A stretch of 64,000 bases of DNA from Burkholderiales bacterium 70-64 (GTDB lineage Bacteria > Pseudomonadota > Gammaproteobacteria > Burkholderiales > Burkholderiaceae_E): NCBI GenBank assembly GCA_001898645.1, contig MKUQ01000030.1, positions 1 to 64,000 on the forward strand, in the 5' to 3' direction. The notes below the pieces were generated by a model. That model was not told the DNA's origin. It did not search any database and was given only the letters and a program-made list of their open reading frames with translations. Below are positions 24,512 to 32,354 of this stretch, piece by piece. Numbering within the stretch: the first letter of the stretch is position 1; each line of letters begins with the position of its first letter. The position numbers and the translations under genes were made by a program.

Positions 24512-25467
24512 CGGTGCGCCGGCGCGTGCGCCCGCACCGGCGCATCCTCGATCGTGAACGCCGGCACCGGCGCGGCGGCGCAGGCCGCCGGTGCGCCGGC
24601 GGGTGCAGGCGGCGGCTCCACGGCCGCAGGCAGCTCCAGGCCGTCCGCCTGCGCCTCGGGCAGGCCGAACGACTCGCGCACCACCGGATCCTGCAGCAGG
24701 GCCGCCGTGCTGCGATAGACCCAGGCGTCGTCGCGCCGCCCGAGGGCGTCGCGCAGCACCAGGCGGCGCGCGATGCGGCCCGGCCCGGCGATCATCACCA
24801 GGATGCGGTCGGACAGCCGCACGGCCTCCATGAGATCGTGGGTGATCATCAGCACCGCCATGCCGCGGCGCGCCTGGTGCTCGGCCAGCAGCGCGTAAAG
24901 CTCCGTCTTCAGGCCGATGTCGAGCGAGGAGAAAGGTTCGTCCAGCAGCAGCAGCTGCGGATCGAGCACCAGCGCGCGGGCCAGGGCGACCCGGCTCTGC
25001 ATGCCGCCCGACAGCTCGTGCGGGAACTTCGCCAGGTCGTCGGCGCCCAGGCCGAGGCGCTCGCCCAGCTCGAGCGCGCGCTGCGCCCGCTGCGCGCGCG
25101 ACATGCCGCGCGCCTTCAGGCCCAGCGCGATGTTCTCGCTCGCGGTCTTCCAGGGCAGCAGGCGCGGCTGCTGGAACATGCAGGCGGTGCTCGCGAAGCG
25201 GTTCGAGATCGTGCCTTCGCGCAGGGGCAGCAGCCCCGCCACGAGGTGCAGCAGCGTCGTCTTGCCGCACCCCGACGGGCCGACCAGCGCCACGGTCTGG
25301 CCGGGCTGCAGCGCCAGGTCGATGCCTTCCAGGACCTCTGTCGGGCCGAAGGCGTGGCCGACCCCGCTCAGCTCCAGCGCGGCGGCCTCGAGCCGCACCT
25401 CGGTCAGGTGCGCGGCGCCGGCCTCGATGAGGCCCGCGGCGCCGATCAGGCTTGCGGCGCTCGCCAT
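24505..25467 (-). CDS. ABC transporter ATPase, NitT/TauT type
   Basis: A 320-residue ATP-binding subunit. Walker A is GPSGCGKTT (about 63-71), the Q-loop is FQQPRLLPW, the signature LSGGMQSRVALARAL (about 155-169) and Walker B LLLLDEPFSSLD. It belongs with SsuB/TauB/NrtD-like ATPases. A roughly 50-residue Ala/Pro-rich C-terminal tail beyond the domain is unusual. It starts at ATG 25467 with GGTGGAG just upstream, overlapping the permease gene by 22 nt, and overlaps nnrS at the other end. Confidence 0.9.
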   Translation of the reverse strand: MASAASLIGAAGLIEAGAAHLTEVRLEAAALELSGVGHAFGPTEVLEGIDLALQPGQTVALVGPSGCGKTTLLHLVAGLLPLREGTISNRFASTACMFQQPRLLPWKTASENIALGLKARGMSRAQRAQRALELGERLGLGADDLAKFPHELSGGMQSRVALARALVLDPQLLLLDEPFSSLDIGLKTELYALLAEHQARRGMAVLMITHDLMEAVRLSDRILVMIAGPGRIARRLVLRDALGRRDDAWVYRSTAALLQDPVVRESFGLPEAQADGLELPAAVEPPPAPAGAPAACAAAPVPAFTIEDAPVRAHAPAHRC

Positions 25468-26237
25468 CGCTCCACCTCGCGCTTGAAGGGTTCGAGGACC
25501 AGGTATTCGACCGCCAGCAGCAGGCCGACCACGGCGCTGATCCAGGCCATGGTGGTGGCGGTGTCGAGCTGCGAGCGCGAAGCGGCCAGCGCCGCGCCCA
25601 CGCCGTCGCTCGAGGCGAGCAGCTCGGCCATGACCACCACCTTCCACGACACGCCCAGGGCAGCGATCCACGAGGGGAAGAGATACGACAGCATGTGCGG
25701 CAGGTAGACGTCGAACACTTGCATGCGCAGCGGCAGCCGGAAGGTGCGCGCCATGTCGCGCAGCTGGCCGTCGAGCGTACGCGCGCCCTGCAGCGCGCCG
25801 AGGAACACCAGCGGGAAGCAGGCGATGAAGACGGTGAACAGCGGCGTGCCGTCGCTCGCGCCGAACCACAGCATCGCCAGCACCAGCCACGCGATGGGCG
25901 GCGTGCCCATCAGCACGGTGACCAGCGGCCGCGACATGGTCGAGGCGGTCATCGACAGGCCGGCGACCAGCCCGAGCACGCTGCCCGCGACGATCGACAG
26001 AGCCAGCCCGGTCAGCGCGCGGCGCGCCGTGATCGCCAGCTCGGACCATCCCGGTCCGGAAGCGAGCAGGCCGTAGAGGGTGTGGAAGGCGGCGCGCGGA
26101 TCGGGCAGCACCAGCGCGCCGTAGCGCTGGCTCACCGCCTCCCAGGCGGCCATCAGCAGCAGCAGGCTGGCGATCGCGCCCCAGCCGCTCCACAGATAGG
26201 CCGGCAGCCCGCGCAGCCACAGCCGCAGCAGGTTCAT
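25446..26237 (-). CDS. ABC transporter permease, NitT/TauT type
   Basis: A 263-residue inner-membrane permease with about six helices and the BPD_transp_1 fold. The EAA-like coupling loop is ARTFRLPLRMQVFDVYLP (about 158-175), followed by PSWIAALGVSWKVVVMAEL, the usual SsuC/TauC pattern. It is co-translated with its neighbours (4-nt overlap with the binding-protein gene upstream). Confidence 0.92.
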   Translation of the reverse strand: MNLLRLWLRGLPAYLWSGWGAIASLLLLMAAWEAVSQRYGALVLPDPRAAFHTLYGLLASGPGWSELAITARRALTGLALSIVAGSVLGLVAGLSMTASTMSRPLVTVLMGTPPIAWLVLAMLWFGASDGTPLFTVFIACFPLVFLGALQGARTLDGQLRDMARTFRLPLRMQVFDVYLPHMLSYLFPSWIAALGVSWKVVVMAELLASSDGVGAALAASRSQLDTATTMAWISAVVGLLLAVEYLVLEPFKREVERWRAPQA

Positions 26238-27271
26238 CGCCGGGCCGCCGGCGCGGCAGGCGCGCGCCAGTAGAAGGCGTCATCGGGCAGCTTGCCGCCG
26301 ACCAGGCCCGGGCTGCGCTCGAGCATGCGCTGGAACAGGAACTCCAGCTCGGGGCGCGCCTCGGCGGCCGGCACCGCCTGCATCGGGTTGGCCGCGATCG
26401 CGTCGGCGGCCGCTTCGGCGGAGATCATCGGCACCCGCCGGGCGACCGCCTTGCCGCATTCCTCGGCGTGGGCGCGGCACCATTCGAGGGAACGGGCATA
26501 CTCCTGCGCCACGCGCGCGGCAAGCTTCGGATCGTCGCGCAGCGCCCCCATCGCGACGATGCCCGCCTGCGGGATGCGCGCGGCGCGCCCGAACGCGCGG
26601 CCCCACTCCTTCTGCATGTCGATGCCGCGGTACAGCGTCGGCGCCACCACGCTGACCGGGAACGAGCCGGTCTTGCGCAGCGCCATCGATACCGCAGGCT
26701 CGGCCAGCAGCGCATGGTCCACCTGGCGCATGATCAGCAGCTGCATCGCGTCGATGGGCGAGGCGACATAGCGCAGGCGCAGGTCCTTGCGCACGTCGAT
26801 GCCCTCGCGCTGCGCGATCAGGCCGAACAGCAGATCGGGCATGTCGCCGCGAAACGGCATCGCGATCTCCTTGCCGCGCAGGTCGGCGAGGGTGTGCACG
26901 TCGGGGTCGCGGGTGAGCACCCACAGGATGCCCCAGGTCGATACGTTGAGCAGCTCGAGCGGCACGCCGCGGTTGTACAGGTTGGCCGCCACGTTCACCG
27001 GCATCGCCAGCACGTCGGCGCGCTTGTCGAGCGCCATGGCGCGCAGCTGGTCGGGATCGCGCCACGGCACGAACTCGACCTGCTCGGCGACGTCGGACAG
27101 CGCGCCCGAGTCGACCATGTGGATCAGCGCATCGGACACCGACGCCGGCGGCCCGGCAAGCACGAGGCGCGGCAGCTTCTGGGCATGGGCGGGGAGCACC
27201 AGCAGCGCGGCGACGAGCGCGACCAGCATCCGCCGCACGGCGCGGCCGGGGTCACGGCCGGGAATGCGCAT
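26234..27271 (-). CDS. ABC transporter substrate-binding protein, NitT/TauT-like
   Basis: A 345-residue periplasmic binding protein. The signal peptide is about residues 1-30 (LVALVAALLVLPAHA, cleavage before QKLP). The mature part has the SsuA/TauA-like layout, with VNVAANLYNRGVPLELLNVS and LADLRGKEIAMPFRGDMPDL. The ligand is not evident; nitrate, sulfonates and cyanate are all known for the family. It is first in an operon with permease, ATPase and nnrS, so the substrate may be connected to nitrogen oxide metabolism. ATG 27271 has AAGG 8 nt upstream. Confidence 0.85.
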   Translation of the reverse strand: MRIPGRDPGRAVRRMLVALVAALLVLPAHAQKLPRLVLAGPPASVSDALIHMVDSGALSDVAEQVEFVPWRDPDQLRAMALDKRADVLAMPVNVAANLYNRGVPLELLNVSTWGILWVLTRDPDVHTLADLRGKEIAMPFRGDMPDLLFGLIAQREGIDVRKDLRLRYVASPIDAMQLLIMRQVDHALLAEPAVSMALRKTGSFPVSVVAPTLYRGIDMQKEWGRAFGRAARIPQAGIVAMGALRDDPKLAARVAQEYARSLEWCRAHAEECGKAVARRVPMISAEAAADAIAANPMQAVPAAEARPELEFLFQRMLERSPGLVGGKLPDDAFYWRAPAAPAARR

Positions 27272-27301
27272 GGTTAACCTTCATTCTGAACGTATGTTTA
27301 A

Positions 27302-27307
27302 ACCATA
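27302..27307 (-). promoter_or_regulatory. -10 element of the nnrS-linked importer operon
   Basis: On the reverse strand this reads TATGGT (4 of 6 to TATAAT). It implies a start site near 27295 and a 24-nt leader to the ATG at 27271. The FNR-type box upstream would then be centred at exactly -41.5, the class II activator position. Confidence 0.5.
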
Positions 27308-27314
27308 GAATAAC

Positions 27315-27327
27315 AAGAATCATTCTT
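27315..27327. promoter_or_regulatory. Perfect palindrome between activator box and -10
   Basis: AAGAAT-C-ATTCTT occupies about -20 to -32 of the importer promoter, a classic repressor position. A 19-bp window around it (27309-27327) agrees with the Fur-box consensus at about 13 of 19 positions, and the AAGAAT half also recalls NsrR sites. The binding protein cannot be decided from sequence. Confidence 0.4.
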
Positions 27328-27329
27328 GG

Positions 27330-27343
27330 ATGATATCGATCAA
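27330..27343 (-). promoter_or_regulatory. FNR/DNR-type box
   Basis: Reverse strand TTGAT-CGAT-ATCAT, one mismatch from the TTGAT-N4-ATCAA consensus shared by FNR, ANR, DNR and NNR. The centre is 41.5 bp upstream of the start site inferred from the -10 candidate. This fits oxygen- or nitric oxide-dependent activation of the importer-nnrS operon. Confidence 0.65.
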
Positions 27344-27427
27344 CGACCCGTCGCGCTTCGGGCCGACGACGGTGACAGCTTAGGGCGGTCAGGAGCCCGT
27401 GGGGGCCGAATCGAGCCTGACAGGTTC

Positions 27428-28426
27428 CTAGAGGGGCTTCTTCAGCCAGTGGCCGATCTCGCCCACCACGCCGCGCCGGAAGGCCAGCACGCACACCACG
27501 AAGATCGCGCCCTGCACCACCGTGACCCAGGCGCCGATCTGCGCCAGGTAGTTCTGCATCGTGATGATGATCGCCGCGCCCACCACCGGCCCGAACAGCG
27601 TGCCCAGGCCGCCGAGCAGCGTCATCAGCACCACCTCGCCCGACATCGTCCAGTACACGTCGGTGAGCGAGGCGAGCTGGAACACCAGCGCCTTGGTGCC
27701 TCCGGCCAGGCCCGACAGCGCCGCCGAGAGCACGTAGGCCAGCAGCTTGTAGCGGTCGGTGTCGTAGCCGAGCGAGAGGGCGCGCGGCTCGTTCTCGCGG
27801 ATCGCCTTGAGCACGCGGCCGAACGGCGAGGTGACCACGCGCCAGATGAGCAGGAACCCGGCCAGGAAGATCACCAGCACCAGCGGGTACATGGCAGCGG
27901 CGGAATTCAGGTCGACGAGCCCGAACAGCCGGCCGCGCGGCACCGCCTGGATGCCGTCCTCCCCGCCGGTGAACGGTGCCTGGACATAGAAGAAGAACAG
28001 CATCTGCGCCAGCGCCAGCGTGATCATCGCGAAGTAGATGCCCTGGCGGCGGATGGCCACCAGCCCGGTGATCCAGCCGAGCAGCGCCGAGCAGGCGGTG
28101 GCGAACAGGATCGCCAGCTCGGGCGTGAACCCCCACACCTTGGCCGCGTGCGCCGCCGCATAGCCGGCCGTGCCCAGGAACATCGCATGGCCGAACGACA
28201 GCAGCCCGCCGAAGCCGATCAGGAGGTTGAAGGCGCAGGCGAACAGCGCGAAGCACATCAGCTTCATCAGGAAGACGGGGTAGATGGCGAGCGGCGCGAG
28301 CGCGAAGAACGCCACCATCACCGCGAAGGCGATGAGCTGGGACCGCCGGCCGTCGTCGCCGCCCGGCGACAGGGGCGCGGAGCGGACGCCGCGAGCCGGC
28401 GCGAGGGAAGGGGTGTCGCTCGCCAT
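27428..28426 (-). CDS. livM: Branched-chain amino acid ABC permease
   Basis: A 332-residue LivM-type permease with about ten helices. It has the family segments NLLIGFGGLLSFGHAMFLGT (about 68-87), SPFGRVLKAIRENEPRALSLGYD (coupling loop, in the middle) and GGLGTLFGPVVGA. With LivH it forms the channel of a high-affinity importer for leucine, isoleucine and valine or related acids. It is the last gene of a five-gene leftward operon, 7 bp after livH. Confidence 0.92.
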   Translation of the reverse strand: MASDTPSLAPARGVRSAPLSPGGDDGRRSQLIAFAVMVAFFALAPLAIYPVFLMKLMCFALFACAFNLLIGFGGLLSFGHAMFLGTAGYAAAHAAKVWGFTPELAILFATACSALLGWITGLVAIRRQGIYFAMITLALAQMLFFFYVQAPFTGGEDGIQAVPRGRLFGLVDLNSAAAMYPLVLVIFLAGFLLIWRVVTSPFGRVLKAIRENEPRALSLGYDTDRYKLLAYVLSAALSGLAGGTKALVFQLASLTDVYWTMSGEVVLMTLLGGLGTLFGPVVGAAIIITMQNYLAQIGAWVTVVQGAIFVVCVLAFRRGVVGEIGHWLKKPL

Positions 28427-28433
28427 CGCCGTC

Positions 28434-29318
28434 CTATTTCTGCGTACCGAACAAGCCGGCCGGCTTGATCATCAGGATGATCACCATGATCACGAAGATC
28501 ACGGTGCTCGAGGCCTCGGGATAGAAGACCTTGGTCAGCCCCTCGATCAGCCCGAGGCCGAAGCCGGTGAGGATGGAGCCGAGGATCGAGCCCATGCCCC
28601 CGATGACCACCACGGCGAACACCACGATGATCATGCTCGAGCCCATCTGCGGGCTGACCTGGTAGATGGGCGCGGCCATCACGCCGGCCAGCGCGGCCAG
28701 CCCCACGCCGAACCCGTAGGTGAGCGTGATCATGCGCGGCACGTTGATGCCGAACGCCTGCACCAGCTGCGGGTTCTCGGTGCCGGCGCGCAGGTAGGCG
28801 CCGAGCTTGGTGCGCTCGATGATGTACCAGGTGCCCAGGCACACGATCGCCGAGGCGACGATGACCCAGGCCCGGTAGTTGGGCAGGAACATGAAGCCGA
28901 GGTTGCGCCCGCCCGAGAGCTGGGACGGAATCGGGTAGGGCTGGCCGGAGGAGCCGAACTCGTTGCGGAAAAGCCCCTCGATGATCAGCGCCAGGCCGAA
29001 GGTGAGCAGCAGGCCGTAGAGGTGGTCGAGCTTGTAGAGCTGCCTGAGCATCAGCCGTTCGATGACGATGCCGCTGGCGCCCACCGCGATCGGAGTGATC
29101 AGCAGCGCCCACCAGTAGTTGACGCCGAGCTTGTTCAGCAGCAGATAGGCGCAGAAGGCGCCCAGCATGTACTGCGCGCCATGGGTGAAGTTGATGATGT
29201 TGAGCAGGCCGAAGATCACCGCCAGCCCGAGCGAGAGCAGCGCGTAGAACGAGCCGTTGATCAGGCCGATCAGCAGCTGGCCGAACAGGGCCTGGGTCGG
29301 GATGCCGAAGATCTCCAT
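28434..29318 (-). CDS. livH: Branched-chain amino acid ABC permease
   Basis: A 294-residue LivH-type permease with about eight helices. It begins with GLINGSFYALLSLGLAVIFG and LLNIINFTHGAQYMLGAF, the usual family opening, and has the coupling loop around RTKLGAYLRAGTENPQLVQAFG. It lies between the binding-protein gene livK (82 bp upstream) and livM. Paralogous families import urea or short amides with similar permeases, so the exact substrate is uncertain. Confidence 0.92.
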   Translation of the reverse strand: MEIFGIPTQALFGQLLIGLINGSFYALLSLGLAVIFGLLNIINFTHGAQYMLGAFCAYLLLNKLGVNYWWALLITPIAVGASGIVIERLMLRQLYKLDHLYGLLLTFGLALIIEGLFRNEFGSSGQPYPIPSQLSGGRNLGFMFLPNYRAWVIVASAIVCLGTWYIIERTKLGAYLRAGTENPQLVQAFGINVPRMITLTYGFGVGLAALAGVMAAPIYQVSPQMGSSMIIVVFAVVVIGGMGSILGSILTGFGLGLIEGLTKVFYPEASSTVIFVIMVIILMIKPAGLFGTQK

Positions 29319-29400
29319 CGGGCGTCGGTCCGGTGGGTGGCGGTCCGGCCGCTTCCTCCGGCGAGCGCGCCGGGGGAAGCGGCCGGGCCCGAGCGGTCGC

Positions 29401-30618
29401 TCAGCCCTTGACCAGCGGGCAGCCGCCTTCGTTCAGCGGCCGGAACGCCTGCTCGGCCGGGATCGTGGCGCGCAGCTTGTAGTAGTCGTACGGACCCTTG
29501 GACTCGCTGGGCTTCTTGACCTCGAACAGGTAGGCCGGGTGGATCTTGCGGCCGTCGACGCGGATGGTGCCCTTGCCGAACAGCGCGTCGTCGGTGGGCA
29601 GCGCCTTCATCTTGTTCACCGCCTTCAGGCCGTCGTCGCTGTTGCCGGCCTGCACCGACTTCAGGTAGTGCAGGACCACCGCGTACACCCCCGCGTGGTC
29701 CATCGACGGGTATACGCCCTTGTTGGCCGCCGCGAAGCGCTTGGACCAGGCGCGCGTCTGGTCGTTGAGGTCCCAGTAGAAGGTCTCGGTGAGCATCAGG
29801 CCCTGCGCCTTCTCCAGGCCCAGCCCGTGCACGTCGGTGATGAACACCAGCAGGCCGGCGAGATTCTGCCCTCCCTTGACGATGCCGAACTCGGATGCCT
29901 GCTTGATCGAGTTGATGGTGTCGCCGCCGGCGTTGGCCAGGCCGATGATCTTCGCCTTGGAGGACTGCGCCTGCAGCAGGTAGGAGGAGAAGTCCTGGGT
30001 GTTCAGCGGCACGCGTACCTGGCCGAGCACCTTGCCGCCGGAGGCCTTGACCACCTCGGCGGTGTCGCGCTCGAGGGCGTGGCCGAAGGCGTAATCGGCG
30101 GTGATGAAGAACCAGGAATCGCCGCCCGTCTTCACGATGGCGCTGCCGGTGCCGTGGGCCAGCATCCAGGTGTCGTAGAGCCAGTGCACGGTGTTCGGCG
30201 AGCACGCCTTGCCGGTGAGATCGGCCGTGCCCGGGCCGGTGGCGAGGAAGGCCTTGTTCTTGTCGCGGGTGATCTGGCTGACCGCCAGCGCCACCGACGA
30301 GGTCGGCACGTCGACGATCGCGTCCACGCCGTCGGTGTCGTACCACTGGCGGGCGATGGTCGAGCCGACGTCGGGCTTGTTCTGGTGGTCGGCCGACACG
30401 ACCTCGATCTTGAAGTTGGGCTTGGCCGACTTCTGGAAGTCCTCCACGGCCATCTTCGCCGCGACCACCGAGCCCGGGCCGCCGATGTCGGCATACAGCC
30501 CCGACATGTCGTTCATGACGCCGATCTTGACCACGCCGCCGGAGACCTGCGCCTGCGCCGCGCCGCCCGCGAAAGCGAGCGCCAGCGAGGCCACCACCGT
30601 CGAAAGCTTCAGTTTCAT
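29401..30618 (-). CDS. livK: Branched-chain amino acid ABC binding protein
   Basis: A 405-residue periplasmic binding protein with a signal peptide at 1-23 (ending AGGAAQAQ). The mature part has the Leu/Ile/Val-binding-protein fold: VVKIGVMNDMSGLYADIGGP, ADHQNKPDVGSTIARQWYD, WFFITADYAFGHALERD. An aromatic-rich ligand pocket cannot be assigned to one amino acid. Placement between livF and livH is unusual but common in Burkholderiales gene clusters. Confidence 0.9.
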   Translation of the reverse strand: MKLKLSTVVASLALAFAGGAAQAQVSGGVVKIGVMNDMSGLYADIGGPGSVVAAKMAVEDFQKSAKPNFKIEVVSADHQNKPDVGSTIARQWYDTDGVDAIVDVPTSSVALAVSQITRDKNKAFLATGPGTADLTGKACSPNTVHWLYDTWMLAHGTGSAIVKTGGDSWFFITADYAFGHALERDTAEVVKASGGKVLGQVRVPLNTQDFSSYLLQAQSSKAKIIGLANAGGDTINSIKQASEFGIVKGGQNLAGLLVFITDVHGLGLEKAQGLMLTETFYWDLNDQTRAWSKRFAAANKGVYPSMDHAGVYAVVLHYLKSVQAGNSDDGLKAVNKMKALPTDDALFGKGTIRVDGRKIHPAYLFEVKKPSESKGPYDYYKLRATIPAEQAFRPLNEGGCPLVKG

Positions 30619-30669
30619 GTTCCGTCCTCCTGGAAAGTGTTCAGGACATCAACGACCGGGCCATCGCCC

Positions 30670-31386
30670 TCAGACTCCGAGGAGCTCGTGCAATGCGCCC
30701 ATCTTCTCCCCCAGCTGCGCCGCATCGATGCGCTCCACGATGCGGCCGTGCTCCATCACGTAGAACCGGTCGGCCAGCGGCGCCGCGAAGCGGAAGTTCT
30801 GCTCCACCATGACGATGGTGAAGCCCTTCTCGCGCAGCGTGCGGATCATGCGCGCCAGCGCCTGCACGATCACCGGCGCCAGGCCTTCCGAAATCTCGTC
30901 GAGCAGCAGCATGCGGGCGCCGGTGCGCAGGATGCGCGCCACCGCCAGCATCTGCTGCTCGCCGCCCGACAGGCGCGTGCCCTGGCTGGCGCGACGCTCC
31001 TCCAGGTTGGGGAACATCGCGTAGATCTCTTCCACCTTCATGCCGCCCGAGGCCACCTGCGGCGGCAGCAGCAGGTTCTCCTCGCACGACAGGCTGGCGA
31101 AGATGCCGCGCTCCTCGGGGCAATAGCCGATGCCCAGGCGGGCGATCGCGTGCGGCGGCAGGTCGACCGCCTCGACTCCGTTGATCATGATCGAGCCGCT
31201 GCGCCGCCCGACCAGGCCCAGGATCGCCCTGAGCGTGGTGGTGCGCCCGGCGCCGTTGCGCCCGAGCAGCGTGACCACCTCGCCGCGGTTCACCACCAGG
31301 TCGACCCCGTGCAGGATGTGGGATTCGCCGTAGAAGGCATGCAGGTCGGTGATGCGCAGGTATTCGGTGGCGGCGCTAGTGCCCAT
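30670..31386 (-). CDS. livF: Branched-chain amino acid ABC ATPase, altered Walker A
   Basis: A 238-residue LivF-type ATPase. The signature LSGGEQQMLAVARIL and Walker B MLLLDEISEGLAP are intact, but Walker A reads GRNGAGRTT: the catalytic lysine is replaced by arginine at residue 48 (codon CGC at 31243-31245). LivG beside it keeps its lysine. ATG 31386 is preferred to GTG 31392 because GGAGGT precedes it. It overlaps the livG stop by 11 nt. Confidence 0.92.
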   Translation of the reverse strand: MGTSAATEYLRITDLHAFYGESHILHGVDLVVNRGEVVTLLGRNGAGRTTTLRAILGLVGRRSGSIMINGVEAVDLPPHAIARLGIGYCPEERGIFASLSCEENLLLPPQVASGGMKVEEIYAMFPNLEERRASQGTRLSGGEQQMLAVARILRTGARMLLLDEISEGLAPVIVQALARMIRTLREKGFTIVMVEQNFRFAAPLADRFYVMEHGRIVERIDAAQLGEKMGALHELLGV

Positions 31387-32158
31387 GCGCACCTCCGAGC
31401 TCGACGTCGGCGCTGCCCATGTAGGCCTCGAGCACCTGCGGATCCTTCGAGACGACGGCGTACGGCCCCTCGGCGATCACCTGGCCGCGCTGCAGCACGC
31501 TGATCGTGTCGGCGATGTTCGACACCACGTTCATGTTGTGCTCGACCATCAGCACCGTACGGTTGGCCGCCACCTTCCTGATCAGCTGCGTGACGCGCTC
31601 GACGTCCTCGTGCCCCATCCCCTGGGTGGGCTCGTCGAGCAGCATCAGCTCCGGATCGGTGGCCAGCGTGGTGGCGATCTCCAGCGCGCGCTTGCGTCCA
31701 TAGGGAAGCTCGACCGTGAGGTAGTCGGCGAAGTCGGCCAGGCCCACCGTATCGAGCAGCTCGAGGGCGCGCGCATCGAGCACGCCCAGCGAGCGCCCCG
31801 GCTTCCAGAAATGGAACGAAGTGCCCAGGGCGCGCTGCAGGCCGATGCGGACGTTCTCGATCACGCTCAGGTTGGGGAAAGTGGCCGAGATCTGGAACGA
31901 ACGTACCACGCCGCGGCGCGCGACCTGCGCCGGCCTCTCGGTGGTGATGTCGCGCCCGTTGAACAGGATCTGCCCCGCGTTGGGGATCAGGAACTTGGTC
32001 AGCAGGTTGAAGACCGTGGTCTTGCCGGCGCCGTTCGGCCCGATCAGGGCATGGATGCTGCCGCGCCGCACGCGCAGGCTGACATCGTTGACCGCGACGA
32101 AACCCTTGAATTCCTTGACCAGGTGCCTAGTCTCGAGAATGTAGTCGTGTTCGGCCAT
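31376..32158 (-). CDS. livG: Branched-chain amino acid ABC ATPase
   Basis: A 260-residue LivG-type ATPase and first gene of the operon. It has Walker A GPNGAGKTT (about 40-48), FQISATFPNLSVIENV (Q-loop), the degenerate signature LPYGRKRALEIATTLA usual for LivG, and Walker B LMLLDEPTQGM. Start MAEHDYILETRHLVKEFKGF matches the family; an ATG at about 32185 upstream is less likely because it would leave almost no leader from the promoter found at 32202-32230. Confidence 0.93.
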   Translation of the reverse strand: MAEHDYILETRHLVKEFKGFVAVNDVSLRVRRGSIHALIGPNGAGKTTVFNLLTKFLIPNAGQILFNGRDITTERPAQVARRGVVRSFQISATFPNLSVIENVRIGLQRALGTSFHFWKPGRSLGVLDARALELLDTVGLADFADYLTVELPYGRKRALEIATTLATDPELMLLDEPTQGMGHEDVERVTQLIRKVAANRTVLMVEHNMNVVSNIADTISVLQRGQVIAEGPYAVVSKDPQVLEAYMGSADVELGGAHGH

Positions 32159-32201
32159 CGATGCGCGGATGTCCGCGAGCGCCATGCCCGCCAGAGCGCG
32201 G

Positions 32202-32230
32202 ATTATGGCCATCCGGGCAGGGCGCCACAA
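32202..32230 (-). promoter_or_regulatory. Sigma-70-like promoter of the liv operon
   Basis: On the reverse strand, TTGTGG (32230-32225) and CATAAT (32207-32202) are 17 bp apart, pointing at livG. The predicted start is near 32195, giving a 37-nt leader. The match is 3 of 6 and 5 of 6 to consensus. Confidence 0.4.
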
Positions 32231-32354
32231 TCCGGGTAAGCCACGATCCGGCGAGCCGCGATCCCCGGCCGGCGCGCACGGCGGCCGGGCTGCCGTTCCC
32301 TGCCGGCGGTGGAATCCGGTAGGCTTGACAACGACCCCTTCCGGCGACACGCGC

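Noticed and set aside
32325-32354. TTGACA as -35 of the CNNM gene
   Set aside because: A perfect TTGACA is present, but no -10 lies at the right distance, and the coding frame is already open there, with TTG as a possible start codon.
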